Origin: Anaerolineales bacterium
GTDB taxonomy: Bacteria; Chloroflexota; Anaerolineae; Anaerolineales; Villigracilaceae
DNA length: 64,000 nucleotides
Reading direction: 5' to 3'
Assembly: GCA_020634895.1 (NCBI GenBank)
Contig: JACKAV010000003.1
Span: 124,001 to 188,000 of the forward strand
The notes beneath the pieces were generated by a model. It did no database searches, had not been told where the DNA came from, and saw only the letters and a program-made list of their open reading frames with translations. Below, piece after piece: positions 23,440 to 31,899 of this stretch (the first letter of the stretch is position 1; each line of letters starts with the position of its first letter). The position numbers were made by a program, and so were the translations under genes.

Positions 23440-24261
23440 TCAGTCTCCCCATGCGAAGAGCCGCTCCGCGTTGGCGGTGGTAATTTCGGCAATATCCGCA
23501 GGGCTTTTGAAATGGATTTCCGCTATTTTATCAGCAATATGAGCCACATAGGCAGGTTCATTCCGTTTGCCACGAAATGGCACTGGAGCGAGAAAAGGCG
23601 AGTCGGTTTCGATCAAAAGCCTGTCGAGAGGGATCTGTTTAATGACCTCGCGCTTCTTTTCCGCGTTCTTGTAGGTGACAGGTCCGGTCACGCCGATGTA
23701 AAAATTGAGGTCGAGCGCCTTCTGCGCCGTTTCCAGCTCACCGTTGAACGAGTGCAGGACGCCGGGTTTTTCGCCCAATGTGCCGCTTAAATCCCTGCTC
23801 CACTCCGTCAGGATCTCAAGCAGGTCAATCGACGCCTGCCCGAACCATTCATCGTTTTCCTCGCGCATGTGAATGACAACCGGTTTGTTGACTTCCTGCG
23901 CAAATTGCAGTTGACGTTTCAGAACCTCGCGTTGAAAGGCGCGTTGCCCGGCTTCCTTGACCCAATAATAGTCAATGCCGATCTCGCCAATTGCCATCAC
24001 TTTTGGATGATTCGCCAGTTCCTTTACCTGCTGAAATGTCTCTTCGGAAAATTCATCAAGGTCGGTGGGATGGAACCCGACTGCCGCATACACGCCCGAA
24101 TTTGACTCTGCCAACTGCACCGCCTCTTTACTGGACCTGTGGTGGAGTCCTGGCACGAGCAGCCTGACCAGCCCCGCATCCTTCGCGCGTTTGATAACGT
24201 CCGCGCGGTCTGGGTCGAATTTGTCATAATCAAGATGACAGTGGGTATCTGTGAGTTGCAT
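23440..24261 (-). CDS. tatD: TatD-family metal-dependent hydrolase (DNase)
   Basis: 273 residues. The TIM-barrel metal site is complete: TDTHCHLDY (HxH), the IGEIGIDYYW segment with the bridging Glu, VIHMRE, LHSFNG and IETDSPFLAP (Asp). TatD enzymes act as 3'-5' exonucleases or DNases in DNA repair. The last residues overlap the ribosome-binding site of the polyprenyl synthase. An extended -10 (TGATATAAT) ends nine bases before ATG 24261. Confidence 0.92.
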   Translation of the reverse strand: MQLTDTHCHLDYDKFDPDRADVIKRAKDAGLVRLLVPGLHHRSSKEAVQLAESNSGVYAAVGFHPTDLDEFSEETFQQVKELANHPKVMAIGEIGIDYYWVKEAGQRAFQREVLKRQLQFAQEVNKPVVIHMREENDEWFGQASIDLLEILTEWSRDLSGTLGEKPGVLHSFNGELETAQKALDLNFYIGVTGPVTYKNAEKKREVIKQIPLDRLLIETDSPFLAPVPFRGKRNEPAYVAHIADKIAEIHFKSPADIAEITTANAERLFAWGD

Positions 24262-24270
24262 AGCTTGGCG

Positions 24271-24276
24271 ATTATA
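24271..24276 (-). promoter_or_regulatory. Extended -10 promoter of tatD
   Basis: TGA followed by TATAAT, nine bases before the start codon; no Shine-Dalgarno sequence. Confidence 0.55.
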
Positions 24277-24420
24277 TCAGCCTGTACACGGGGAAATTAA
24301 TTTTTGAGAATATCTAAAATACAACAGAGTTCTGCTCCTCAAAATGACATGAAAACCTGAATTGACCGATGGATTCAATCACTGTATATTTACATCCAGC
24401 CACTCAAAGAGGAGATAGAA

Positions 24421-25833
24421 ATGAAGAAATTCCTTTCAACTTTGCTTGTTCTTTTTGTGTTGATATCAGCCGCTTTTCAACCCGCTCACGCTGACGTTGC
24501 CCCGCCAGAGACAGTCCCCGGCTCGAACCTCAACCCGGGCGATGAATCCACTCAGGTGCGGATGGCGGCAGAGACCGTCACGCTGACAATCTCCGAAAAC
24601 CCAGCCGACCCGCAAACTGCCATTGCCCGAACGGACGCAGTCTTTACCATGCGCAACCTCGGCTCGACCGAGGAAAGAATGCAGGTGCGTTTTCCGCTTT
24701 CATTCTTCAACGGAAACTCGGATGGTTTTGGCAGATTTCCAGAGATCGCTTCCATTGCCGTAAAGGTGGATGGAAAATCCGTGCCAACACGCCGCGAGAA
24801 TCAACCGTTCGTCAATAACGAATCTTCTTTTGAGGAACGGGACGAAGTTCCCTGGGCAGTCTTTGATGTGACCTTCCCTCCAAATCAAGACGTCATTATC
24901 GAAGTTACATATGATGTCAATGGGTTTGGTTATTATCCTTATCAAGCCTTCAAATACATCTTGGAAACGGGCGCTGGTTGGAATGGAACCATCGGCAAAG
25001 CGGATGTCATCGTCCGCATGCCGTATGAGATTAGCGAACAAAACCTCGATTTGACTGGCCAAGCTGGGCATGGCGAATCAACTCCGGGCGGAGTCCGAAG
25101 CGGGAACGAGATCCACTGGACGTTCGAAGATTTCGAGCCGACCACTTCCGATAATATCGAGATTGTTATCGTCACACCATCTTTGTGGAAAAAAGTTTTG
25201 CAGGAAAAAGACAACGTCGCAAAAAATCCAAACGACGGCGAGGCGTGGGGCAGACTTGCGAAGGCATATAAGGATGTGGCGCGTATGCCGAAGGGTTGGT
25301 TGCGCGAGGATGCCGCCGGGCTTGAATTGTATGCATTAAGCAAGGATGCGTATGAACGCTGCCTTGCTCTGCTGCCCAATGATCCACTTTGGCATTACGG
25401 TTACGCCGATCTGTTGTGGTCACATTTTGAGTATGGTGTGTATTGGTCGGGCAGGGAGGATACGGAAGGTTTGTTGCCGACGATATTATCCGAACTTCAG
25501 ACTTCCCTTGAATTGGATCCGAATCTCCAGGAGGCGAAGGATCTATTGAACAGAATTAGTTATTCAATTCCCGAAGCTGTGGGAAGAAATGATGATGGAA
25601 GTTTTACTCTGCTTGGTTTGACTGCCACTCCGATTCCTCCCACGCCCTGGGGCGGACCTGCCACCGAAGCTGCGCCTCCTTCCACGCCGCAAGCTGTTGC
25701 TGCCACCCAAACCTTATCCTCGCCGACATCGCCGCCAGTTGAAACTCCCGGCGCGCAAAATCCCTTATGTGGAAGTGCCTTCTTACTTCCAGCATTGTTC
25801 GGGGTGGCTTTCGTAATAAAGAAACGTAAATAA
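24421..25833 (+). CDS. Exported, C-terminally anchored protein with TPR-like segment
   Basis: 470 residues. The signal peptide ends FQPAHA. A ~220-residue beta-rich domain follows (DUF4424-like; VTLTISENPADPQTAIARTD, VIIEVTYDVNGFGYYPYQ). Then comes a helical, TPR-like part (NPNDGEAWGRLAKAYKDV, LPNDPLWHYGYADLLW, LDPNLQEAKDLLN). A Pro/Thr/Ala-rich linker (~400-445) leads to a final helix PALFGVAFVI and KKRK. The last part resembles a cell-surface anchor with positive tail but lacks an LPXTG motif. It presumably sits outside the membrane. GAGGAG precedes ATG 24421. Confidence 0.7.
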   Translation: MKKFLSTLLVLFVLISAAFQPAHADVAPPETVPGSNLNPGDESTQVRMAAETVTLTISENPADPQTAIARTDAVFTMRNLGSTEERMQVRFPLSFFNGNSDGFGRFPEIASIAVKVDGKSVPTRRENQPFVNNESSFEERDEVPWAVFDVTFPPNQDVIIEVTYDVNGFGYYPYQAFKYILETGAGWNGTIGKADVIVRMPYEISEQNLDLTGQAGHGESTPGGVRSGNEIHWTFEDFEPTTSDNIEIVIVTPSLWKKVLQEKDNVAKNPNDGEAWGRLAKAYKDVARMPKGWLREDAAGLELYALSKDAYERCLALLPNDPLWHYGYADLLWSHFEYGVYWSGREDTEGLLPTILSELQTSLELDPNLQEAKDLLNRISYSIPEAVGRNDDGSFTLLGLTATPIPPTPWGGPATEAAPPSTPQAVAATQTLSSPTSPPVETPGAQNPLCGSAFLLPALFGVAFVIKKRK

Positions 25834-25834
25834 C

Positions 25835-25867
25835 AAAAAAGGCAGACAATTTAATTGTCTGCCTTTT
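25835..25867. terminator. Bidirectional terminator
   Basis: AAAAGGCAGACAAT / ATTGTCTGCCTTTT perfect stem with a three-base loop between convergent genes. Confidence 0.9.
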
Positions 25868-25881
25868 GCTTCTATATTTAG

Positions 25882-27312
25882 CTACTTGATTCCCGCTACT
25901 TTCAAGCCGTCTTCCAAAATCCCCTTGACCTTATCTGCGTGGAGCGTTTCGCAGTACACGCGCAGGATCGGTTCCGTGCCGCTAAAGCGGATGAGCATCC
26001 AGCCGCCGTCTTCGAGCTTGAATTGGAAACCGTCCACGGTGATGAGATCGGTGACTTTCAAACCGCCGAGTGTGGCGGGTTTATTGTCCATGATGATCTT
26101 CTCTCGCGCGGCGCGATCTCCGCTGAAGGGACTATCCACACGGTCGTAGAAATATTCTCCACCGACTTTGTCAAACAATTCTTTAAGCAATCCGGTCGGC
26201 TTTTTGCCGGTCTTGACCATGAAATCAAGAATGTACAAGCCTGCGAGAATCCCGTCGCGTTCGGGGACGTTTCCGCGGAAGGCGTATCCGCCAGATTCTT
26301 CGCCGCCGATGAGCGCATTGGTTTCGGTCATTTTCGGGGCGACGTACTTGAATCCCACACCTGTCTCATGGACAGGCACACCGTACATTTTGCCGAGTTT
26401 GTTCAACATACCGGTCGTTGAAAGCGTTTTGACAATGTCACCCCGCTCACCGCGAACTTCCAGCAGATAATAAGCAAGCAAACCATACACGCGCAGTTGA
26501 TTGATGAACTCGCCGTTCTCGTCGCCGATGCCGCAGCGGTCGGCGTCCCCGTCGGTGATGAGCAACACATCGGCTTTGTTATCGACCGTGGCTTTTAATC
26601 CCACATCGATATTCGGGCGGATGGGTTCCGGGCGCTTCATCTCCGGGAAGGATGGGTTGCGCACATCATGGATCTCGATCACTTTCGTCTTTCCGCCTTC
26701 AAGTAGACGCGTGAACCAACCCGCGCCATTGCCCCACATCGCATCCACAACGACGGTCAGCCCGGCATCTTTGATGGGCTGCAGGTCGATCAGACCATCG
26801 CGGGTAAGATGCTCGATATACGGAGCCGCCGCGTCAAATTTGACGATCTCGCCAGCCGCGAGCGCATCCTTGAAATTTTTGCGTTTGACATCCTTCACAT
26901 CTTCGGGAATGCCGCCTTCGATCTGTTTCAAGCCTTCCGGGTCGATTGCGCCGCCTGTGCTATCGCGAACCTTAAATCCATTGTCCGTTGGAGGGTTGTG
27001 ACTGGCTGTGATATTTACCGCGCCAGCCGCTTTCTTGTCCACGACGGCGTATGCGATCACGGGTGTAGGCGTGGCTCCATCCGTCAAATAGACTTTAAGC
27101 CCGTTGCCCGCCAGAACTTCCGCAACTGCTGCGGCGAAATTCTCTGAGTGAAAACGCTTATCGTAACCAACTACGATCCATTGTCCCTGTTTGCCTTGGG
27201 AAAGCATGTAAGAGGCAAACCCTTGAGCACAGCGGCGCAGGTTGTCGAAGGTGTAATCTTCCGCGATGACCCCTCTCCAACCGTCGGTGCCAAATTTTAT
27301 TTTTGTCGCCAT
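25882..27312 (-). CDS. Phosphoglucomutase / phosphomannomutase family enzyme
   Basis: 476 residues of the alpha-D-phosphohexomutase family. The phosphoserine loop is NITASHNPPTDNGFK near residues 99-113, the metal loop is TDGDADRCG, the sugar loop GGEESGGYAF and the phosphate-binding loop RFSGTEPILRVY. It interconverts hexose 1- and 6-phosphates for glycogen, nucleotide-sugar or cell-envelope synthesis. Glucose versus mannose specificity cannot be decided, though the GEESGG loop fits both. An extended -10 (TGTTATAAT) lies ~36 bp upstream, and AGGAG precedes the ATG. Confidence 0.9.
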   Translation of the reverse strand: MATKIKFGTDGWRGVIAEDYTFDNLRRCAQGFASYMLSQGKQGQWIVVGYDKRFHSENFAAAVAEVLAGNGLKVYLTDGATPTPVIAYAVVDKKAAGAVNITASHNPPTDNGFKVRDSTGGAIDPEGLKQIEGGIPEDVKDVKRKNFKDALAAGEIVKFDAAAPYIEHLTRDGLIDLQPIKDAGLTVVVDAMWGNGAGWFTRLLEGGKTKVIEIHDVRNPSFPEMKRPEPIRPNIDVGLKATVDNKADVLLITDGDADRCGIGDENGEFINQLRVYGLLAYYLLEVRGERGDIVKTLSTTGMLNKLGKMYGVPVHETGVGFKYVAPKMTETNALIGGEESGGYAFRGNVPERDGILAGLYILDFMVKTGKKPTGLLKELFDKVGGEYFYDRVDSPFSGDRAAREKIIMDNKPATLGGLKVTDLITVDGFQFKLEDGGWMLIRFSGTEPILRVYCETLHADKVKGILEDGLKVAGIK

Positions 27313-27347
27313 GAATCTACTCCTGAAAAAATTAATAACTGAAAAAA

Positions 27348-27353
27348 ATTATA
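27348..27353 (-). promoter_or_regulatory. Extended -10 promoter of the phosphohexomutase gene
   Basis: TGT-TATAAT on the minus strand, giving a leader of about 30 nt with its own AGGAG site. Confidence 0.55.
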
Positions 27354-27402
27354 ACATCCGTAAATTGACAAAATCTACGATGATTTCTCTCTGACTATAA
27401 AA

Positions 27403-28419
27403 TTATGGTGTTGCTGTTGCTTCAATGGTTGGTGAAACTTCTGGCGAAGGCGTTAATGTTTCTTCCAACGGCGCAGGCGTGGGAGTGGCAGTCATCGTTG
27501 CTGTGGGCGGGGGAGTGTTTCCTGTTATCAGAATCTGCCACGCAATTTCCAGGTCACCTGCTGCAATAACAGGAAAATCAGGCAAATTACCCAGCGACAG
27601 ATCCAACCGTCCAAGAACGCTTTTCAACACCGGGTCATTTTTTTCTGCCTGTAATTCTGCGAGCAGGTCACGCGCAGTTTGAATATCCGCTTTTGCCATA
27701 CCGAAATTACTTTGCGAGAGATACAACCTTGCCCGCCCAAGAATATCCAGCGCGCGGGTGAGCATCACTTCCTGTTTCAACTCGATCAACACCGTGTCGT
27801 TATTTTCTTGAAGCTGTGCATCAAGGGTCGCCTGCATTTCTTCCAACTTCTGAATCGAAGCAGTGTGCGCTTCCACGGAACCTTCGAGAACTGCAACACG
27901 CGAGTTCATATCGTCCACTTGGGCTTGAAGCGCATCCACCTCGGCTTGTAATTCCTGAATTTGTGAGGCGTTCCTCTCAACCGGCGCGATGAATGTCCTT
28001 TGAAGATAGGGAAGTCCGACTGCAAATAACGCGCCGATCGCAACGAACAGGATCGCCAGCATGATCAATTTCAACAATGCTAGCATGAAGGATTTGAATG
28101 CCCGCCCCAAACGTTTGAAGAAGGAATCTCTTTGGGGCTTTTCTTCCGGCTCAGGTTGTTTCTTCTCTACGGGAGCGGGCATCGCCTCATTCTCGACCGG
28201 GACCATGGCGCTGTTTACTGATTCTTCTTCCAACGCCTCAACATGGGATTGCAATCGTTCCATGGTTGCCTGTCCCATGCCCTTCACTTGCAGACAATCT
28301 TCCTCTGAATCGAACGGGCGTGCGGCGATGAGATTCCCTGCCAGCGGACGGCTAATGCCGGGGACTTGCGTCAGTGTATTGAGATCGGCGTTGTTGAGAA
28401 AATCAAGAAATCGGCTCAT
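27403..28419 (-). CDS. Helix-hairpin-helix / coiled-coil membrane protein
   Basis: 338 residues. The N-terminal ~60 form a helix-hairpin-helix-like region (NTLTQVPGISRPLAGNLIAARPF, VKGMGQATMERLQ). A charged Pro/Glu linker leads to a membrane helix (~118-140, LIMLAILFVAIGALFAVGL). A heptad-rich coiled coil follows (~150-215, IQELQAEVDALQAQVDDMNS), then a helical domain (ILGRARLYLSQSNFGMAKADI) and a Thr/Pro-rich tail. The cytoplasmic HhH could touch DNA while the coiled coil lies outside, but this topology is a prediction. No close family is recognised. Confidence 0.65.
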   Translation of the reverse strand: MSRFLDFLNNADLNTLTQVPGISRPLAGNLIAARPFDSEEDCLQVKGMGQATMERLQSHVEALEEESVNSAMVPVENEAMPAPVEKKQPEPEEKPQRDSFFKRLGRAFKSFMLALLKLIMLAILFVAIGALFAVGLPYLQRTFIAPVERNASQIQELQAEVDALQAQVDDMNSRVAVLEGSVEAHTASIQKLEEMQATLDAQLQENNDTVLIELKQEVMLTRALDILGRARLYLSQSNFGMAKADIQTARDLLAELQAEKNDPVLKSVLGRLDLSLGNLPDFPVIAAGDLEIAWQILITGNTPPPTATMTATPTPAPLEETLTPSPEVSPTIEATATP

Positions 28420-28556
28420 GGAAGCTCCTATCCATTATGGAAGAAAGTAAAAATAACAATTTTGTCCTACACGTCATTGTACAACAAAAGGTATGGGCGA
28501 GAATCAACTTTGTGAGCAGGATCAATCACAAGTCCAGGGCGAGGCGCGTTACATCA

Positions 28557-30188
28557 TCATTTGAAAAGATTGTTGAAAGCCCATGTCATTTGCTGGACGA
28601 GTTCAAGGTTATGTATCCTGAATAATTCCAGATTGCCCGAAAAGGAAATGAGAAGGCTAAGCCCGATGGTGTATGTCAATAATAGAATGGAAATTGCCGT
28701 ATAGATTTTGCTTTTCCCGAAGACTTCGTAACCGTGCCAAAAACCTATGACGGTGAGCAGCGCAAGAGTTGGAATCGCATCGAGCATATATCGCATGGCG
28801 ATGAAGAAGAAAGCCTGTATAGTGAGGAAAACAACGACAAAAAACATTACCAATAATAGGTTTATCCATTTCAGATCGCGGCGCGGTTTGATAAAAACAA
28901 GCAATGCAAGCAGCATGAACGGACTGCTGATAAAGATGCCCGTTGTATTTTCAGTGTAGGTTAAGTACATCTTGGGATGATAGTTCGTCAGCCGTTCGGG
29001 TCCTGCCCAGCGCGTGGGGAAGATGTAGGGGAATGAATTACGTACTTCCAGCGGATTGAGAAGTGTTTTGTACAAATTTGGCGTGATGTATTCAACGGCA
29101 AATGTTTGGTTGTTCAATTCATAAAGGTTGTAGCTGGTGAGTTGATAGCTGTACCCAAATTCTGTGATGGAACCAAAGCGGGCGTAGTTATACCAGGCAT
29201 ACCCTGCGCCGCCGATTGCAATCGGGACGGCAACTGCCAGCAGAATCGGAAGCATGCGTTGACGTTGGGTCTGTATTGCCCATATGAGAATGAGGATGGA
29301 GAGAAATCCCATGGCTGGAAGGACGGTAGTGCGTGAGCCAATGGATAATGCGAAGAACGTTCCTGCCAGTGCAAGGCGCGTGAGATTGGGCGTTTCGAAA
29401 GCTGGAAGAAGAAAATAAAATCCCCCGATAAGAAAGAACTGGGCGGCGGCGATGGCTGCTTCATAAATGCGACCCTCGACCATTATGTAGGGCATCGGGT
29501 TGACAAGCCCGACGAATGCGACTGCGGCTAGAACCACCCAACGCGGAAGATCGGTAAAGTATTTTCTCCAAAAGCTGAGGACTGTGAGGTTTAGAAAAAC
29601 GAGCGTGCCTGTTAGGAAAATGAGTGTAATGAGTTTGTCGCCAAGGTCTTCTTTATAAATATATTTGAGCGGCGTCAATACGAGCGCTGGAGCCGGACCC
29701 CAGTAAAGGTAATATTTTCCCTTATAAAGTGTGGCATCCCATAAAACGGGAATTCCCATTCGGTTTTCAGGTTCGTACAGTTCTTTTTCGGTGAAGGCAA
29801 GCAGGGCAGGGTCTGGTTCAACGTCTAATGCAAGTTGCCCTTTTGCAAAGGCGTTTGCCTGAAGGTCGTAATAATTCGTTTCATTGGGCAGGGACTTCCA
29901 CAAGCCGTCTGAGGCGAACCAGAGATAGATAAGAAAGATAACGACATTTAGAGCGATTAGTGCAATATAAAAACGCCCATCCGCTGTGTGGATGGTTTTT
30001 CCGATGAGATTGCTTTCACGGTACAACAGAGATACAGCGAAGAGCAGCGCTCCCGCCAGCAGGATTGCGGTGCGGCGTACTCCCCATGTTGGAAAGTTTT
30101 CCAGCCCCAGTTGATTGGCAAATATCATTGAAATGGTGATAACAATTCCGAACAGTCCGCCCGTGATTCTCAGCCAATTTTTACGCAT
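28557..30188 (-). CDS. Multi-pass membrane glycosyltransferase-like protein (GT39/PMT-like)
   Basis: 543 residues with about eleven membrane helices. Near 95-150 the outer loop reads YYDLQANAFAKGQLALDVEPD, LLAFTEKELY and ATLYKGKYYLYWGPAPALVL, a pattern common to large membrane sugar-transferase-like proteins of the GT-C class. The expected catalytic Asp/Glu pair is not certain. It is divergently arranged with the cysteine desulfurase gene 69 bp away. TAAAAT lies six bases before ATG 30188. Confidence 0.65.
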   Translation of the reverse strand: MRKNWLRITGGLFGIVITISMIFANQLGLENFPTWGVRRTAILLAGALLFAVSLLYRESNLIGKTIHTADGRFYIALIALNVVIFLIYLWFASDGLWKSLPNETNYYDLQANAFAKGQLALDVEPDPALLAFTEKELYEPENRMGIPVLWDATLYKGKYYLYWGPAPALVLTPLKYIYKEDLGDKLITLIFLTGTLVFLNLTVLSFWRKYFTDLPRWVVLAAVAFVGLVNPMPYIMVEGRIYEAAIAAAQFFLIGGFYFLLPAFETPNLTRLALAGTFFALSIGSRTTVLPAMGFLSILILIWAIQTQRQRMLPILLAVAVPIAIGGAGYAWYNYARFGSITEFGYSYQLTSYNLYELNNQTFAVEYITPNLYKTLLNPLEVRNSFPYIFPTRWAGPERLTNYHPKMYLTYTENTTGIFISSPFMLLALLVFIKPRRDLKWINLLLVMFFVVVFLTIQAFFFIAMRYMLDAIPTLALLTVIGFWHGYEVFGKSKIYTAISILLLTYTIGLSLLISFSGNLELFRIHNLELVQQMTWAFNNLFK

Positions 30189-30194
30189 GGCACG

Positions 30195-30200
30195 ATTTTA
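30195..30200 (-). promoter_or_regulatory. -10 box of the GT39-like gene (leaderless promoter)
   Basis: TAAAAT, six bases before ATG 30188; no Shine-Dalgarno sequence. Confidence 0.5.
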
Positions 30201-30244
30201 TCATTTTGCTGTTTTTCGTTGGAAGCGGCTGGATAATAGTTTGC

Positions 30245-30250
30245 TATAAT
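30245..30250 (+). promoter_or_regulatory. Extended -10 box of the cysteine desulfurase gene (leaderless promoter)
   Basis: TGC-TATAAT, seven bases before ATG 30258; no Shine-Dalgarno sequence. Confidence 0.6.
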
Positions 30251-30257
30251 CCCAAGC

Positions 30258-31415
30258 ATGATTTACCTTGATTATGCTGCCACAACTCCAGTTGACGAAC
30301 GTGTCCTTGCGAAGATGATGCCTTATTTTCGCGAGGCGTTTGGGAATCCTTCGTCTATTCACCGGTTCGGACAAAAAGCCGAATCTGCTGTGGATGAGGC
30401 GCGGGAGAAGGTTGCTGCGGTTTTGGGCTGCCGACCGGATGAGGTCATCTTCACTTCCTGCGGCTCCGAGGCGGATAATCTCGCCTTGCGCGGAGCCATG
30501 ATGGCAAATAAAGAAAAGACCAGGTGGCTTCTGACCGCCAAGACCGAGCACCACGCCGTCAGCAAGACAGCGATACAACTTGAAAAGGAATATGGTTTTC
30601 CGCTCGAATGGCTGGACGTTGACGAGCACGGCGCCGTAACGGTTGAGTCGTTGAAGAAGGCGGTTTGCGATAATACAACGATGGCGTCGATCATGTATGC
30701 AAATAATGAGATTGGCACAGTCAACCCGATTGCGGATCTGGCAAAAGTAGCGAAGGAAAACAATATTCTTTTGCATACCGATGCAGTGCAGGCTGCGGCT
30801 TATCTTGACGTGAAAGTCTCGAACTTGGGCATCGATATGATGTCGCTTGGCGGGCATAAATTCTACGGTCCAAAAGGAGTGGGCGCGTTATACGTCCGCA
30901 AGGGGACGGGTCTGATTCCGCATCTCACAGGCGGCGGACAGGAATTCGGTCTGCGCGCAGGGACACATAATGTCCCTTATATCGTTGGCTTTGCGGAGGC
31001 TCTGCATCTCGCTGCTGAAGAACGTGAAATGCGCGTGGCGCATGTCAAGCCGCTGCGGGATCATATTGTCGGCACTGTGCTTGAAACCATATCCGATTCG
31101 AAACTGACCGGTCATCCTGAAAAGCGTTTGCCCAACCATGCGTCCTTTGTTTTCAAGGATGTGGACGGCAATCTCCTTCTTCAAATGCTCGATGCGGCGG
31201 GCTTTGCCTGCTCATCCGGCTCCGCGTGCAAGACTGGCAACCCCGAACCCAGTGAAGTTGTCACCGCCTTGGGACATTCACGCGATTGGGCACTCGGTTC
31301 CCTTCGCATCACTCTCGGCTCAGGCACAACTGCGGAACATGTTGATTCCTTCTTGAAGACATTGCCGGGGTTGGTCGAAAAAGCACGCGCTTTAACCACA
31401 GATAAACACGGATAA
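30258..31415 (+). CDS. iscS: Cysteine desulfurase (IscS/NifS type)
   Basis: 385 residues. This PLP enzyme takes sulfur from L-cysteine for Fe-S clusters and tRNA thiolation. YLDYAATTPVD opens the protein, TEHHAV and HTDAVQA hold the cofactor, the Schiff-base Lys is in SLGGHKFYGPKG, and the sulfur-carrying Cys is in FACSSGSACKTG. No iscU or mnmA is adjacent. The last residues (TTDKHG) and the stop codon are encoded by the left arm of a dispersed repeat, so the native C-terminus appears to have been replaced when that element arrived. The core fold is intact and activity is expected. Confidence 0.93.
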   Translation: MIYLDYAATTPVDERVLAKMMPYFREAFGNPSSIHRFGQKAESAVDEAREKVAAVLGCRPDEVIFTSCGSEADNLALRGAMMANKEKTRWLLTAKTEHHAVSKTAIQLEKEYGFPLEWLDVDEHGAVTVESLKKAVCDNTTMASIMYANNEIGTVNPIADLAKVAKENNILLHTDAVQAAAYLDVKVSNLGIDMMSLGGHKFYGPKGVGALYVRKGTGLIPHLTGGGQEFGLRAGTHNVPYIVGFAEALHLAAEEREMRVAHVKPLRDHIVGTVLETISDSKLTGHPEKRLPNHASFVFKDVDGNLLLQMLDAAGFACSSGSACKTGNPEPSEVVTALGHSRDWALGSLRITLGSGTTAEHVDSFLKTLPGLVEKARALTTDKHG

Positions 31416-31424
31416 ACACTGATG
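31394..31424. repeat. Left inverted repeat of the GxxExxY cassette
   Basis: CCACAGATAAACACGGATAAACA and flanks. It pairs with the right copy at 31859-31895 with about 20 of 23 matches. It contains the cysteine desulfurase stop codon. Confidence 0.8.
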
Positions 31425-31445
31425 GTTTGATAAAGGGCAGGATAT

Positions 31446-31847
31446 ATGCCTTCAATGGATGTCAATCTGGTTACACAAAAAATCATAGGTTGCGCGTATG
31501 ATGTCAGTAATTCTCTTGGAGTTGGTTTTGTCGAAAAAGTTTATGAGAACGCTCTAGTACATCGTATTCGAAAGGTTACCGGGTTTTCTGTTTCTCAACA
31601 ACATCCTATTGAAGTTATCTATGATGATGTGATCGTTGGCGAATTTGTTGTTGATTTACTTGTCGAAGGACGTGTTCTAGTCGAGTTGAAGGCTGTTTCA
31701 ATGCTGAATCAGGATCATATGGCACAAGCTTTAAATTATCTCCGTGCCACCGGTTGTGAGGTTTGTCTGTTGATAAATTTTGGAAGAACAAAGGTAGAGA
31801 TCAAGAGACTCTTGCCGCATACTGATTGGAGGGAGAAAAGGCTTTGA
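31446..31847 (+). CDS. GxxExxY protein (PD-(D/E)XK nuclease-like)
   Basis: 133 residues. The name-giving motif is exact: GFVEKVY in LGVGFVEKVYENAL. A PD-(D/E)XK-type core follows: GEFVVDLLVEGRVLVELKAV, with Asp then the E-x-K pair. The ending INFGRTKVEIKRL is typical. Members are found as multiple copies in many environmental bacteria and have no established role. The nuclease fold is inferred from the motif order. The gene lies alone between inverted repeats and has only a weak AGGA upstream. Confidence 0.85.
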   Translation: MPSMDVNLVTQKIIGCAYDVSNSLGVGFVEKVYENALVHRIRKVTGFSVSQQHPIEVIYDDVIVGEFVVDLLVEGRVLVELKAVSMLNQDHMAQALNYLRATGCEVCLLINFGRTKVEIKRLLPHTDWREKRL

Positions 31848-31858
31848 ACTTTTTCATC

Positions 31859-31895
31859 GTTTTATCCTGTTTATCTGAGTTTATCCGTGGTGAAT
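31859..31895. repeat. Right inverted repeat of the GxxExxY cassette
   Basis: TGTTTATCTGAGTTTATCCG and flanking bases, the inverted counterpart of the copy at 31394-31424. Confidence 0.8.
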
Positions 31896-31899
31896 AAAG

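Larger units (their letters stand above)
31394..31895 (+). mobile_element. Candidate mobile cassette: GxxExxY gene bounded by inverted repeats
   Basis: Two imperfect inverted repeats (about 23 bp) enclose a single 133-codon GxxExxY gene. The left copy intrudes into the end of the cysteine desulfurase gene and the right copy abuts the next gene's weak TTG start. No transposase is present, so movement, if any, would need help in trans or a function of the encoded nuclease-like protein. Confidence 0.4.

Noticed and set aside
22473..23492. Longer start (23492) for the polyprenyl synthase
   Set aside because: It would overlap tatD by more than 50 bases, and a TTG with GGGGAG upstream exists at 23438.
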